A stretch of 36,674 bases of DNA from an uncultured Lachnospiraceae bacterium (GCA_910586005.1 CAJUHG010000024.1:1-36674); one strand, 5' to 3'. Positions 5,969-15,297 are shown, numbered from the stretch's first letter. Notes: a model not told the origin generated them from the letters alone. A program made the numbers and translations.

Positions 5969-7888
5969 TTGATTGAGAAGATGAAGCTTTTACATATTAC
6001 AGGTCCAAAGGGAGATATTGACAGAGTAGTAAAAGCATATTTAAATAAGTATGATATTCATTTTGAAAATGCAATGACAAGTTTAAATAATTTGAAGAAT
6101 GTACGTCCGTTTGTGCAAGCAAATTTGTACAAGGATGCAGTTCAAAAGGGCGAGGAATTAAAGCAATATTTAGATATTTCTAAAAAAACAGATTTAGAGA
6201 TCACAACCAAACAGGCAAATGAAATTATTCTCAATGTTTATGAAGAAATGGCAGATGTGCTAGAATTACAGATAGAAATGCAAGAAAAGTTAAGAAGATT
6301 AAAGGAATGGATGGCACAGATTGCTCCATTTATTGGTTTAGATTTTGAATTATGTAAATTAAGAGATTTTCATTTTATTGATTATCAATTTGGAAGAATT
6401 AAGGTAGAAAATTATCATAAATTAGAACAATATGTATTGCAAAATCCTTATACATTATTTTATGAGTGTAATAATGACAGGGAATATGTTTGGGGTGTTT
6501 ATTTTGTACCACATACTCATTTAATGGAAATAGAAGCAGTTTATGCTTCTTTCCAATTTGAAAATATTCAAATACCAGATGATTTAGAGGATAATCCACG
6601 AGAAGCATTTGAACAGGCAAAAAAACTTTTAGTTACTTATGAGCAAGAATTAGAGCGTTATCAAATGCAGGCAATGGAGCTTGTAAAGGTTAGAGAACAA
6701 GAAATTTTGGCTGCTTGTGAAAGCTTAGAGAGTTATTGTAATAATTTTGATATCCGAAAGTATGCAGCCTGTACACAAGCACAAAAGGAAGAAGAAGAAC
6801 ATTATATCTTATATGGTTGGATGTCAAAACGGGATGCAGAAAAATTACAACGTGAGATTGCAATGGACGAACAAATTCAATGTGTGGAAGAAGAACCAAG
6901 CAGCGATTTGAACAGTAAACCGCCTACAAAATTAAAAAATCCTAAAATTTTAAAACCTTTTGAGATGTTTGTGGAAATGTATGGTCTTCCGGCTTATGGT
7001 GAAATGGACCCTACATGGTTTGTAGCGTTGACCTATACGCTAATGTTTGGCATTATGTTTGGTGATGTAGGACAAGGTGCTTGTTTAATTTTAGGAGGGA
7101 TTTTGTTCTATCGGTTTAAAAATATGCGGTTAGCAGGTATCGTATCAGTTGCAGGTGTTTGGTCTGTAGTATTTGGATTTCTATATGGAAGTTTTTTTGG
7201 ATTTGAAGAAATATTGCCAGCTTTATGGATGAAACCTATGAATCATATTATGCCAACTTTGATGATGGCAATTGGTTTTGGCGCAGTTTTAATCTTAATT
7301 GCCATGATATTAAATATGATTAATGCTGTTCGTGCTAAAGAATATGGAAGATTATTATTTCATCAAAGTGGTTTGGCAGGATTAATCTGCTATGGATTTG
7401 TTGTTGTGTGTGTATTACTTTTTCTTACAGGATATGAGATACCGGCAACTATCCTGATAGGAATTGTGGCAGGAATTCCATTGATAGCTATTTTACTGAA
7501 AGAACCACTAATTCATTTGATAGAGAGAAAAAATAAGATTTTTCCAGAAGGCAGTAAGGTCATGTTTTTTGTAGAGGCACTGGTAGAATGTTTTGATGTA
7601 GTATTAAGTTATGCCACTAACACAATTTCTTTTGTACGTGTAGGAGCTTTTGCGTTAAGTCATGCAGGAATGATGGGCGTAGTAATGAGCCTTGCAGGAT
7701 TAGAAAAAGGGAATCCTAACTGGATCATTATAATATTGGGCAATATTTTAGTTGCAGGACTAGAGGGTTTCATTGTGGGAATACAAGTACTTCGCTTGGA
7801 ATATTATGAGATGTTTAGTCGTTTTTACACAGGAAATGGAAAACCTTTTGTTTCATTTACGCGAAGGCAAAGTGAGGATCGTCGTTGA
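5969..7888 (+). CDS. atpI (ntpI-type): V/A-type ATP synthase subunit I (a-subunit)
   Basis: Membrane subunit that forms the ion half-channels with the K-ring. About 330 N-terminal residues are cytoplasmic and helical (stalk-binding arm); the C-terminal half has about seven hydrophobic segments from residue 350 on. The essential Arg is R557 in FVRVGAFALSHAG, the strongest family motif. Length 639 is normal. TTG 5969 is chosen because GGAGG ends 7 bases before it; ATG 5981 would be 19 bases away. The last codons (TRRQSEDRR) lie in the left 46-bp copy of the 7857-8002 repeat, so the present C-terminus was probably shaped by that repeat. Confidence 0.96.
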   Translation: MIEKMKLLHITGPKGDIDRVVKAYLNKYDIHFENAMTSLNNLKNVRPFVQANLYKDAVQKGEELKQYLDISKKTDLEITTKQANEIILNVYEEMADVLELQIEMQEKLRRLKEWMAQIAPFIGLDFELCKLRDFHFIDYQFGRIKVENYHKLEQYVLQNPYTLFYECNNDREYVWGVYFVPHTHLMEIEAVYASFQFENIQIPDDLEDNPREAFEQAKKLLVTYEQELERYQMQAMELVKVREQEILAACESLESYCNNFDIRKYAACTQAQKEEEEHYILYGWMSKRDAEKLQREIAMDEQIQCVEEEPSSDLNSKPPTKLKNPKILKPFEMFVEMYGLPAYGEMDPTWFVALTYTLMFGIMFGDVGQGACLILGGILFYRFKNMRLAGIVSVAGVWSVVFGFLYGSFFGFEEILPALWMKPMNHIMPTLMMAIGFGAVLILIAMILNMINAVRAKEYGRLLFHQSGLAGLICYGFVVVCVLLFLTGYEIPATILIGIVAGIPLIAILLKEPLIHLIERKNKIFPEGSKVMFFVEALVECFDVVLSYATNTISFVRVGAFALSHAGMMGVVMSLAGLEKGNPNWIIIILGNILVAGLEGFIVGIQVLRLEYYEMFSRFYTGNGKPFVSFTRRQSEDRR

Positions 7889-8002
7889 GCTTGCTCATAA
7901 GACATCCGAGCGCGCCCGCGAACTCGAGCAGTCTCACAGAGTGTGACGCTCGGGGGTTACGCGAAGGCAAAGTGAGGAACATTGTTGAGCTTGCTCATAA
8001 GA
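7857..8002. repeat. GC-rich element with 46-bp direct repeats, between subunits I and K
   Basis: Bases 7857-7902 and 7957-8002 are 43/46 identical at an exact 100-base offset. Between them lies a GC-rich block with CCGAGCG (7906-7912) paired with CGCTCGG (7947-7953), and an inner TCACA-GAG-TGTGA hairpin at 7934-7946. The composition is far more GC-rich than anything else in the window. The layout (A-B-A) suggests a mobile or amplified intergenic repeat. Copy 1 supplies the last codons and stop of subunit I. Confidence 0.8.
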
Positions 8003-8027
8003 GAAAAATCAATAGGAGGTAAGGAGA

Positions 8028-8450
8028 ATGCTTATAAAAATAATATTAGTAGTCATTTTACTTTGTAGTATGATAATTCCAGTAGGAGGATTTTTGTTAA
8101 GTAAACGAAAAGAAGGAGGATTTAAGGCAGCATTAGGCTGCAATCTTTTCTTTTTCTTTGGTACGGTTGTGGTTGCAGATATTTTATTATTTAGTGGGAA
8201 TGTACAGGCAGCAGGAGAAGTAACCGAAACAGCAATTTCTAATGTGGAAGGTTGGAGATATTTGGCAGCGGCATTATCTACAGGTCTTTCTTGTATTGGA
8301 GCTGGTATTGCAGTTGCAAGTGCTGCAAGTGCTGCGCTAGGAGCATTGAGTGAAGATTCAAGTGTTATGGGGAAAGCATTGATTTTTGTAGCCTTAGCAG
8401 AATCTATTGCTCTTTATGGTTTATTAATTTCTTTCTCTATTTTAGGATAA
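8028..8450 (+). CDS. atpK (ntpK-type): V/A-type ATP synthase subunit K (c-ring proteolipid)
   Basis: Forms the rotating membrane ring. The 140 residues contain four hydrophobic segments (about 3-24, 34-56, 76-104 and 113-139). The second pair is the functional hairpin, with Gly/Ala-rich TM3, the SEDSS loop and the ion-binding carboxylate E125 in VALAESIALYG. The first pair has no matching carboxylate and ends in a signal-peptide-like QAAGE stretch, as in many clostridial K subunits. E125-S126...Y130 resembles the Na+ signature of F-type c-subunits, but the Na+-ligand Gln position is V96. AGGAGG lies upstream of the ATG. Confidence 0.93.
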   Translation: MLIKIILVVILLCSMIIPVGGFLLSKRKEGGFKAALGCNLFFFFGTVVVADILLFSGNVQAAGEVTETAISNVEGWRYLAAALSTGLSCIGAGIAVASAASAALGALSEDSSVMGKALIFVALAESIALYGLLISFSILG

Positions 8451-8462
8451 GGAGAAAACGTT

Positions 8463-8771
8463 ATGAAAATGTATCTAATTAGTGATAATAAAGACACTTA
8501 TACAGGAATGCGGCTTGCAGGTGTGGAAGGTGTTGTGGTACATGAGCGTCAAGAATTAAAGGAAGCCTTAGATAGAGTAGTTCAAGATAAAGAAATTGGA
8601 ATTGTATTACTAACAGAGAAATTTGGTAAAGAGTTTCCAGATTTGATTGATGATGTGAAATTAAATCGTCGATTGCCTCTTTTAATTGAAATTCCAGATC
8701 GTCATGGAACTGGAAGAAAAGAAAATTTTATTACAGATTATGTCAGCGAAGCAATTGGATTAAAACTTTAA
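8463..8771 (+). CDS. atpF (ntpG-type): V/A-type ATP synthase subunit F
   Basis: Small Rossmann-like central rotor subunit that caps subunit D. The 102 residues begin MKMYLISDNKDTYTGMRLAG, the typical 'disdrdtvtGFrLAG' start, and contain IGIVLLTEKFGKEF and the PLLIEIPDRHG motif near the C-terminal third. The length is normal. AAGGAG lies 9 bases upstream, within the 12-base gap after subunit K. A hairpin repeat (8770-8819) begins at its stop codon. Confidence 0.93.
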   Translation: MKMYLISDNKDTYTGMRLAGVEGVVVHERQELKEALDRVVQDKEIGIVLLTEKFGKEFPDLIDDVKLNRRLPLLIEIPDRHGTGRKENFITDYVSEAIGLKL

Positions 8772-8819
8772 CTTATAACAATAGAAAACACATTCTGTGA
8801 ACTTTCTTTATTATAAGTT
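8770..8819. repeat. Hairpin repeat, copy B, between subunits F and E
   Basis: AACTTATAA (8770-8778) pairs with TTATAAGTT (8811-8819), and TAGAAA with TTTCT inside. Bases 8777-8812 match the copy at 2919-2954 at 29 of 36 positions. In the mRNA it would form a stable stem in the widest gap of the operon, where it could tune processing or relative expression of the upstream (membrane) and downstream (catalytic) halves. Confidence 0.6.
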
Positions 8820-8865
8820 TATATCAATAAAGCAATGAGACTAAAACCTTAGAAGGAAGAAAAGC

Positions 8866-9423
8866 ATGCAAATAAAGGAAAAATTAGAAGTGTTTCGCAA
8901 ATTTACGATTGATGTGGCAAACAATGAAAGCCAAGCCCAGATAAAAGAATATCAAGAATCGTGTGAAAAAGAACTAGAAGAGTTCCGAAAAAATAAACAG
9001 ATAGAAATAGAACATAAATTTCAAATAGAGGAAACCAAACTACGCCGACAGGCAAATCGCAAGATATCAGAAGAAGTATTGTGCCAAAAACGTATTTTAG
9101 ATGAATGTAAACAAAAATGGAAAAAGAAACTTTTAGAAGAAGTGAACATTCTATTAAAAGAATATCAAAATACAGAAAGCTATCAGGATTATTTGATAAC
9201 TAAAATAAAAATGGCAAAAAAAATAGCAGGTCAAGAGGATGTAACAATCTATATCAATCCTTCTGATGCAGATAAAAAATTTAATTTGGAAAAAGAGACA
9301 AGTACAAAATTGACCATTAGTAAGATAGACTTTGGAGGCGGAATTCGTGCTGTTATTCGGTCTAGAAATATTTTGATTGATGAATCCTTTGTAACAAAAT
9401 TGGAGCAGGAGGATTATTTATGA
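8866..9423 (+). CDS. atpE (ntpE-type): V/A-type ATP synthase subunit E
   Basis: Peripheral stalk subunit. Residues 1-115 form a long charged helix (many Glu, Lys, Gln); the C-terminal 70 residues form the globular domain (ISKIDFGGGIRAVIRSRNILIDESF), where the GGI motif is the family hallmark. 185 residues is within the family range. AGAAGGAAG precedes the ATG. The stop overlaps the start of subunit A in ATGA, suggesting coupled translation. Confidence 0.9.
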   Translation: MQIKEKLEVFRKFTIDVANNESQAQIKEYQESCEKELEEFRKNKQIEIEHKFQIEETKLRRQANRKISEEVLCQKRILDECKQKWKKKLLEEVNILLKEYQNTESYQDYLITKIKMAKKIAGQEDVTIYINPSDADKKFNLEKETSTKLTISKIDFGGGIRAVIRSRNILIDESFVTKLEQEDYL

Positions 9424-11186
9424 AGGTGACTGGAAAAATATATGGGATTAATGGACCAATCGTTACCATCAAAGGAAACTTAGGCTTTAAGATGTCAGAA
9501 ATGGTCTATGTAGGAGAAAAACGCCTAGTAGGAGAAGTAATTGGACTTACAAAAGCTCAAACAACGATTCAAGTTTTTGAAGAGACTACAGGGCTACGAC
9601 CAGGAGAATTGGTGGAGGGTACTAATAAAGGAATCTGTGTTACGCTTGCACCAGGAATTATTACAAATATTTTTGATGGAATTGAACGACCTTTACAATT
9701 AATTGGAGAACAATTTGGAGCATATATTCCCAAAGGTGTGAATGTAGATTTACTAGACTGTCAGAAAAAATGGAAGACAGAAATCACAGTAAAAGTAGGA
9801 GATATGGTAACTGGAGGTACCATAATTGCCAAGGTACAAGAAACAGCCGCTATTTTACATAAGATTATGGTTCCACCTAATATACAGGGAACGGTAGTAA
9901 GTGTTGTAAAAGATGGTGCATATACGATTGAAGAACCTCTTGTAGTAATTCGCAATCAGGCAGATGAGGAAAATCCTCTTACTATGACTCAAAAATGGCC
10001 AATTCGTGTTCCGCGACCAATTCAAAGGCGTTATCCAGCAGAACGTTTATTGGTAACAGGGCAGCGTATTTTAGATACTTTATTCCCTATTGCAAAAGGG
10101 GGAACTGCTGCAATACCAGGAGGATTTGGTACAGGAAAAACTATGACACAACATCAACTTGCAAAATGGTCAGATGCAGATATTATTATTTATATTGGGT
10201 GTGGAGAACGTGGAAATGAGATGACAAATGTATTAGAGGAATTTTCTCATTTGACGGATCCTAAGACGGGGAACCTTTTAATGGATCGTACTACATTAAT
10301 TGCAAATACTTCTAATATGCCAGTGGCAGCGCGTGAAGCAAGTATTTACACGGGACTTACCCTTGCAGAATATTATAGAGATATGGGATATCATGTGGCA
10401 ATTATGGCAGATTCTACTTCACGTTGGGCAGAAGCCTTACGAGAACTTTCTGGAAGACTAGAAGAAATGCCAGCAGAAGAGGGCTTTCCAGCATATTTGG
10501 CTTCTCGATTATCTGCATTTTATGAGCGTGCTGGATATGTAGAAAATTTAAATGGTACAGATGGAAGCGTTACAATTATTGGAGCAGTATCTCCTCAAGG
10601 TGGCGATTTTTCAGAGCCAGTAACCCAGAATACCAAACGATTTGTGCGTTGTTTTCTTGCATTAGATAAATCTCTTGCTTATGCCAGACATTATCCTGCT
10701 ATCAATTGGTTGACAAGCTATACAGAATATCTAAATGATTTAGAGGGGTGGTATATTTCTAATGTAGGAGCAGATTTTATTCCTTGTAGAAATGAACTTT
10801 TAAGTATTCTGACAACAGAAAGTAGGCTCCATGAAATTGTAAAATTAATTGGAAGTGATGTGCTTCCCGATGATCAGAAATTGATATTAGAAATTGCGAA
10901 AGTAATTCGGCTTGGCTTTTTACAACAAAATGCATTTCATTCAGAAGATACCTTTGTACCAATGGGAAAACAGCTTCAAATGATGAAAATTATTTTATAT
11001 CTCTATGAAAAATGTAAAGAATTGATAGAGATGGGAATGCCTATGGCATTATTGAAAGAGGAAAATATTTTTGAAAAAATTATAGCTATTAAATATGATG
11101 TGGCGAATAAAGAATTGTATAAGTTTGATGAATATCGGCAGAAGATTGATAACTTTTATCATAGATTATTAGAAACCAATGCATAG
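9420..11186 (+). CDS. atpA (ntpA-type): V/A-type ATP synthase catalytic subunit A
   Basis: Catalytic nucleotide-binding subunit of the V1 head. The P-loop GGFGTGKT is at residues 234-241 (G234-T241). The stretch IMADSTSRWAEALRE near residue 340 carries the Walker-B/arginine region, followed by EEGFPAYLASRLSAFYERAG. The 'non-homologous region' typical of A-type subunits (about residues 110-190) distinguishes it from F-type beta subunits. Length 588 is normal. Expected partners are the B, D and F subunits encoded around it. Confidence 0.98.
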   Translation: MKVTGKIYGINGPIVTIKGNLGFKMSEMVYVGEKRLVGEVIGLTKAQTTIQVFEETTGLRPGELVEGTNKGICVTLAPGIITNIFDGIERPLQLIGEQFGAYIPKGVNVDLLDCQKKWKTEITVKVGDMVTGGTIIAKVQETAAILHKIMVPPNIQGTVVSVVKDGAYTIEEPLVVIRNQADEENPLTMTQKWPIRVPRPIQRRYPAERLLVTGQRILDTLFPIAKGGTAAIPGGFGTGKTMTQHQLAKWSDADIIIYIGCGERGNEMTNVLEEFSHLTDPKTGNLLMDRTTLIANTSNMPVAAREASIYTGLTLAEYYRDMGYHVAIMADSTSRWAEALRELSGRLEEMPAEEGFPAYLASRLSAFYERAGYVENLNGTDGSVTIIGAVSPQGGDFSEPVTQNTKRFVRCFLALDKSLAYARHYPAINWLTSYTEYLNDLEGWYISNVGADFIPCRNELLSILTTESRLHEIVKLIGSDVLPDDQKLILEIAKVIRLGFLQQNAFHSEDTFVPMGKQLQMMKIILYLYEKCKELIEMGMPMALLKEENIFEKIIAIKYDVANKELYKFDEYRQKIDNFYHRLLETNA

Positions 11187-11197
11187 GAGGGAGAAAG

Positions 11198-12565
11198 ATG
11201 TCAATTGAATATTTAGGATTAAGTGAAATCAATGGTCCTCTAATTGTGTTGGAAGGAGTACAAGATGCCTTTTATGAAGAGATGGTAGAATTTGTAGTAG
11301 ATGGAAATAAACGAAAGAAAGGGCGAATTGTTGCAATTGATGAAGACAAGGCTGTCATCCAAGTATTTGATAGTACAGATGAAATGTCATTAAAAAATAC
11401 TCATACTCGATTAAGTGGTCATTCTATGGAACTTGGAGTATCGCTAGAGATTTTAGGAAGAACATTTAATGGACTAGGAGAACCAATGGATGGACTTGGA
11501 AAAATAAATCCAGAGATGACTTTAGATGTGAATGGGTTGCCATTAAATCCTTGCACTAGAGAGTATCCTAGAAATTATATTCGCACAGGAGTTTCAGCGA
11601 TTGATGGATTAACTACTTTAATTCGAGGTCAAAAATTACCAATTTTTTCTGGAAATGGATTACCACATGACCAACTTGCAGCACAGATTGTAGAACAGGC
11701 TTCTTTAGGAGAAGATTCAGATGAAAAATTTGGGATTATATTTGCAGCTATGGGTGTAAAATATGATGTGGCAGAATTTTTTCGCAGAAGATTTGAGGAA
11801 AGTGGAGTAAGTTCTCATGTAACGATGTTTTTAAATCTTTCTAACGATCCAGTGGCAGAACGCTTGATTACACCTAAAGTAGCTTTGACTGCTGCAGAAT
11901 ATCTAGCTTTTGAAAAGGATATGCATATGTTAGTGATTTTAACAGATATGACTTCCTATGCAGAGGCAATGCGGGAAATTTCTGCATCAAAAGGAGAAAT
12001 TCCCAGTAGAAAAGGTTATCCAGGATATCTTTACAGTGAATTGGCTGCCTTATATGAGAGAGCTGGAATTGTACAAGGAAGAAAAGGAAGTGTTACACAG
12101 ATTCCCATTCTTACTATGCCAAATGATGATATTACACATCCAATTCCCGATTTGACAGGTTATATTACAGAAGGTCAAATTGTGTTAGAGCGTTCCTTAC
12201 ATCAGAAAAATATTTATCCTCCGATTAATGTATTGCCTTCTCTCTCTCGTCTTATGAAAGATGGAATTGGTGCAAAATATACCAGAGAGGATCATCAAGA
12301 TGTGGCTAACCAATTATTTTCTTCTTATGCACGTGTAGGGGAAGCTAGAAATTTAGCAAGTGTCATTGGGGAGGATGAACTCTCTGAAACAGATAAAAAA
12401 TATCTTCAATTTGGTGTGGAATTTGAACAGAAGTTTGTGGCACAAGGAGTTAGTGAAAATCGTACCATAGAACAGACCTTAGATATTGGATGGAAATTGC
12501 TGCATATACTTCCAAAAGAAGAATTAGATCGTGTAGATACAAAAATATTGGAGAAACATTGGTGA
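11198..12565 (+). CDS. atpB (ntpB-type): V/A-type ATP synthase regulatory subunit B
   Basis: Non-catalytic nucleotide-binding subunit of the A3B3 head. The degenerate P-loop is SGNGLPHDQLAAQI. The stretch ILTDMTSYAEAMREIS and the following KGYPGYLYSELAALYERAG are hallmarks of B subunits. The conserved C-terminal part (YARVGEARNLASVIGEDELSE) is intact. Length 455 is normal. The ATG follows a GGAGGGAG site, 11 bases after the A-subunit stop. Confidence 0.98.
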   Translation: MSIEYLGLSEINGPLIVLEGVQDAFYEEMVEFVVDGNKRKKGRIVAIDEDKAVIQVFDSTDEMSLKNTHTRLSGHSMELGVSLEILGRTFNGLGEPMDGLGKINPEMTLDVNGLPLNPCTREYPRNYIRTGVSAIDGLTTLIRGQKLPIFSGNGLPHDQLAAQIVEQASLGEDSDEKFGIIFAAMGVKYDVAEFFRRRFEESGVSSHVTMFLNLSNDPVAERLITPKVALTAAEYLAFEKDMHMLVILTDMTSYAEAMREISASKGEIPSRKGYPGYLYSELAALYERAGIVQGRKGSVTQIPILTMPNDDITHPIPDLTGYITEGQIVLERSLHQKNIYPPINVLPSLSRLMKDGIGAKYTREDHQDVANQLFSSYARVGEARNLASVIGEDELSETDKKYLQFGVEFEQKFVAQGVSENRTIEQTLDIGWKLLHILPKEELDRVDTKILEKHW

Positions 12566-12575
12566 GGTGAATGTA

Positions 12576-13193
12576 ATGGACCCAAATACATTTCCAACAA
12601 AAGGGAACTTAATACTTGCTAAAAATTCCTTAGCTTTATCAAAACAGGGCTATGAGTTAATGGATAAAAAGCGAAATATTCTAATTCGGGAGTTGATGGA
12701 ACTAATTGAACAGGCAACAGATATCCAAAAGGAAATAGATATCACTTTTACTAGTGCATATCAGGCATTGCAAAAAGCCAATATTCAAATGGGGATTCAT
12801 GAAGTAGAGACTTTAAGTCTAAGTGTACCAATAGAAAATTCTATTACTATAAAGCGTAGAAGCGTTATGGGAACAGAAATTCCAAAAGTTGAGTATAAGG
12901 AACAGGAATTAAAGCCATCCTATTCTTTTTATGGAACAAAAATGTCACTAGATGAAACATGTGAAAAATTTCGTAGAGTAAAGGAATTAACCATACGTCT
13001 AGCTCAGATTGAAACTTCAGCATATCGACTTGCCTATAATATTAAGAAAACTCAAAAACGAGCCAATGCATTGCAAAATATTACAATTCCCAAATATGAA
13101 ATGCTTACAAGGGAGATTGAAAATGCTTTAGAAGAAAAAGAACGAGAAGAATTTACTAGATTAAAGGTAATTAAGAAAGTGAAATATCTATAA
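12576..13193 (+). CDS. atpD (ntpD-type): V/A-type ATP synthase subunit D
   Basis: Central rotor shaft: a long antiparallel coiled coil that sits inside the A3B3 head. The start MDPNTFPTKGNLILAKNSLALSKQGYELMDKKR is the family signature; the C-terminal helix (residues 145-195) mirrors the N-terminal helix. ATG 12576 is preferred over GTG 12567, since AGGTG lies 6 bases ahead and the family begins with MDPN. It is the last ATPase gene; 65 bases separate it from the next gene, so the following cassette may be read from the same transcript. Confidence 0.95.
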   Translation: MDPNTFPTKGNLILAKNSLALSKQGYELMDKKRNILIRELMELIEQATDIQKEIDITFTSAYQALQKANIQMGIHEVETLSLSVPIENSITIKRRSVMGTEIPKVEYKEQELKPSYSFYGTKMSLDETCEKFRRVKELTIRLAQIETSAYRLAYNIKKTQKRANALQNITIPKYEMLTREIENALEEKEREEFTRLKVIKKVKYL

Positions 13194-13258
13194 CCAATAA
13201 TCATGTGAGCAGATAAAAGTCAAAAATAAAGACAATTTACCAGAAAGGGAAAAATAAG

Positions 13259-14203
13259 ATGGAAACAGTCTCCTATCTATATCAGATACCTGCATTTGAA
13301 GTAATCAATGAGGTAAAAAAAGCAATTATTGGAAAAGATGATTGTATTGTTAAGGCGGTTGCTGCAATTTTAGCAGGAGGACATATTCTTTTAAATGATA
13401 TTCCAGGTGTAGGAAAAACTACACTTGCTATGGCATTGTCAAAATCCATGTCTTTACATCAAAATCGGGTACAATTTACACCAGATGTATTACCTTCCGA
13501 TTTAACAGGATTTTCTATGTACCAAAAAGAAACGGGACAGTTTGTCTATCAACCAGGCAGTGTGATGTGTAATCTGCTTTTAGCAGATGAAATTAATCGA
13601 ACTTCACCAAAAACACAGTCAGCACTTTTAGAGGTAATGGAAGAAAAAATGGTAACTGTAGATGGTGAAAGTCGAAAAGTTCCTACACCTTTTATTGTAA
13701 TTGCTACACAGAATCCTTTTGGGAGTGCTGGAACATGGATGTTGCCAGAAGCACAGTTGGATCGCTTTATGATATGTCTGCAATTAGGTTATCCTGATAT
13801 AGAAGATGAAATTAATATTTTAAAGGGAAATCAAAAAAAAGAAGAAGTACAAGAAGTGATTTCTAGAGAAGAATTGTTACAGATGCAGCAGAAAGTAACA
13901 CAGATTTTTGTTCAGGAGGATATCTATAAATATGTGGGAAATTTAGTGAATCGTACTAGAAATCATCCAATGATTGACCTTGGAATTAGTCCAAGAGGAA
14001 CAATTAATATTGTGCAGATGGCAAAAGCAATTGCATTTTTGCGCCAAAGAGATTATATTGTGCCAGAAGATATCACAGATATCTTTCTCTGTGTATGTTC
14101 CCATAGAATTATTTTGAATACAAAAGCTCGTGTAGCGCATATGGATGCAGAACAGATTTTAATGGAAATTCTAGCAAATATACAGGCACCTAAAGTTGTT
14201 TAG
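13259..14203 (+). CDS. MoxR-family AAA+ ATPase
   Basis: AAA+ chaperone-like ATPase thought to assemble or activate membrane or secreted protein complexes. Walker A is in PGVGKTTLA (G50-T54) and Walker B is ADEINR (D110, E111). The VMEEKMVTVDG insert and the ATQNPFGSAGTWMLPEAQLDRF sensor-1/arginine region are typical, and the C-terminal lid has the SPRGTINIVQMAKA motif. Length 314 is normal. It begins the classic MoxR-DUF58-transglutaminase cassette; the next gene starts 11 bases on. Confidence 0.95.
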   Translation: METVSYLYQIPAFEVINEVKKAIIGKDDCIVKAVAAILAGGHILLNDIPGVGKTTLAMALSKSMSLHQNRVQFTPDVLPSDLTGFSMYQKETGQFVYQPGSVMCNLLLADEINRTSPKTQSALLEVMEEKMVTVDGESRKVPTPFIVIATQNPFGSAGTWMLPEAQLDRFMICLQLGYPDIEDEINILKGNQKKEEVQEVISREELLQMQQKVTQIFVQEDIYKYVGNLVNRTRNHPMIDLGISPRGTINIVQMAKAIAFLRQRDYIVPEDITDIFLCVCSHRIILNTKARVAHMDAEQILMEILANIQAPKVV

Positions 14204-14214
14204 AAAGGGGAAAG

Positions 14215-15297
14215 ATGAAAAATTTTTTTCTGTATATAACTATAACAATAAGTATACTTTATATAGCCATATTATACAACAGTAAAACATTTTTGGTACT
14301 GGTGGGAATAGCAGTATTATTGCCTCCATTTTTCTTATGTATGTTATGGAAAATAGAAAAAAAAATAAAATGTGAGTTATTTTTCCCTTCCTATTTAGAA
14401 AATAGAAGATGTGAATATATAGTCGGTCTTCAAGTTGAGAATAAAAGTACTTATTATTTAACAGAAGTATGCACAAAGATAGTGTTGCAAAATTTAGGAA
14501 CCAAAGAAAAATATAAAGTAAAGGTAAAAGGAACCGTAGGTGCGCAAGAGAAAGTAATGTTAAGTACCACACTAAGGCAACCTGAATTTGGTTTATGGCA
14601 AATAGAATGTAATTATGTTTGTTGTTATGACTGGTTTAGAATTTTTTACTTGAAAAAAAGATTGAAAGAACAGAAACAGATTATGGTTTTTCCAGCCTGT
14701 TATGAAACAAATGTGGAAGTAGGCATTCGGACAAAATTATCCTTATCAGATGGGGAACTTTATCATCCTATGCTTAGTGGAGATGATTCCACAGAAATTT
14801 TTAAGTTGCGAGAGTATAAGATAGGGGATCGTATAAATCGAATTCATTGGAAACTTTCTGCTAAAAATGATAACTTAATTGTGGCAGAAATGAGTATGCC
14901 TATTGGTTGTAATGTGGTATGTTTTTTGGACGCAGAAATAAAGAATATGAGTAGAGTGGAACGTACTGTTTATTGGGAAGTAGTTAATACTCTTTCACAG
15001 AAAATGCTAGAACAAAAATGTTACCACTTTTTAGTATGGATGGAACAAGAGATGTTGCATCGTAAGGCAATTCAAAGTCCAGAAGATCTTTCAGAATTTT
15101 GGAATGAAATATTGCAATCTGAAATGAAACGATGTGAATTTTTTACTATGTATGAACAGGAATTTCGAGGAGATATCTATACATCTGCTATTTGCTGGGA
15201 TCAAGATTTGAATTTATATTGTAATCATAAATTAATAAAAAAGATTATACCACAGCAGATAGAGAAGCAATTATTAGAGTTAGAATTAATCGTTTAG
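14215..15297 (+). CDS. DUF58 protein with two N-terminal membrane helices
   Basis: DUF58 proteins usually accompany MoxR ATPases. Two hydrophobic segments fill residues 3-47. The DUF58 signature lies at residues 188-215: GDDSTEIFKLREYKIGDR followed by INRIHWKLSAK, where the invariant Tyr, Gly-Asp, Arg and Trp are present. The C-terminal domain is von-Willebrand-like. Length 360 is typical. GGGG-type RBS; the gene is in the same transcription unit as the MoxR gene. Confidence 0.88.
   Translation: MKNFFLYITITISILYIAILYNSKTFLVLVGIAVLLPPFFLCMLWKIEKKIKCELFFPSYLENRRCEYIVGLQVENKSTYYLTEVCTKIVLQNLGTKEKYKVKVKGTVGAQEKVMLSTTLRQPEFGLWQIECNYVCCYDWFRIFYLKKRLKEQKQIMVFPACYETNVEVGIRTKLSLSDGELYHPMLSGDDSTEIFKLREYKIGDRINRIHWKLSAKNDNLIVAEMSMPIGCNVVCFLDAEIKNMSRVERTVYWEVVNTLSQKMLEQKCYHFLVWMEQEMLHRKAIQSPEDLSEFWNEILQSEMKRCEFFTMYEQEFRGDIYTSAICWDQDLNLYCNHKLIKKIIPQQIEKQLLELELIV

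Noticed and set aside
7857..8002. CRISPR array or phage attachment site
   Set aside because: Only two repeat copies with an internal inverted repeat, no spacers, no cas gene or integrase nearby.
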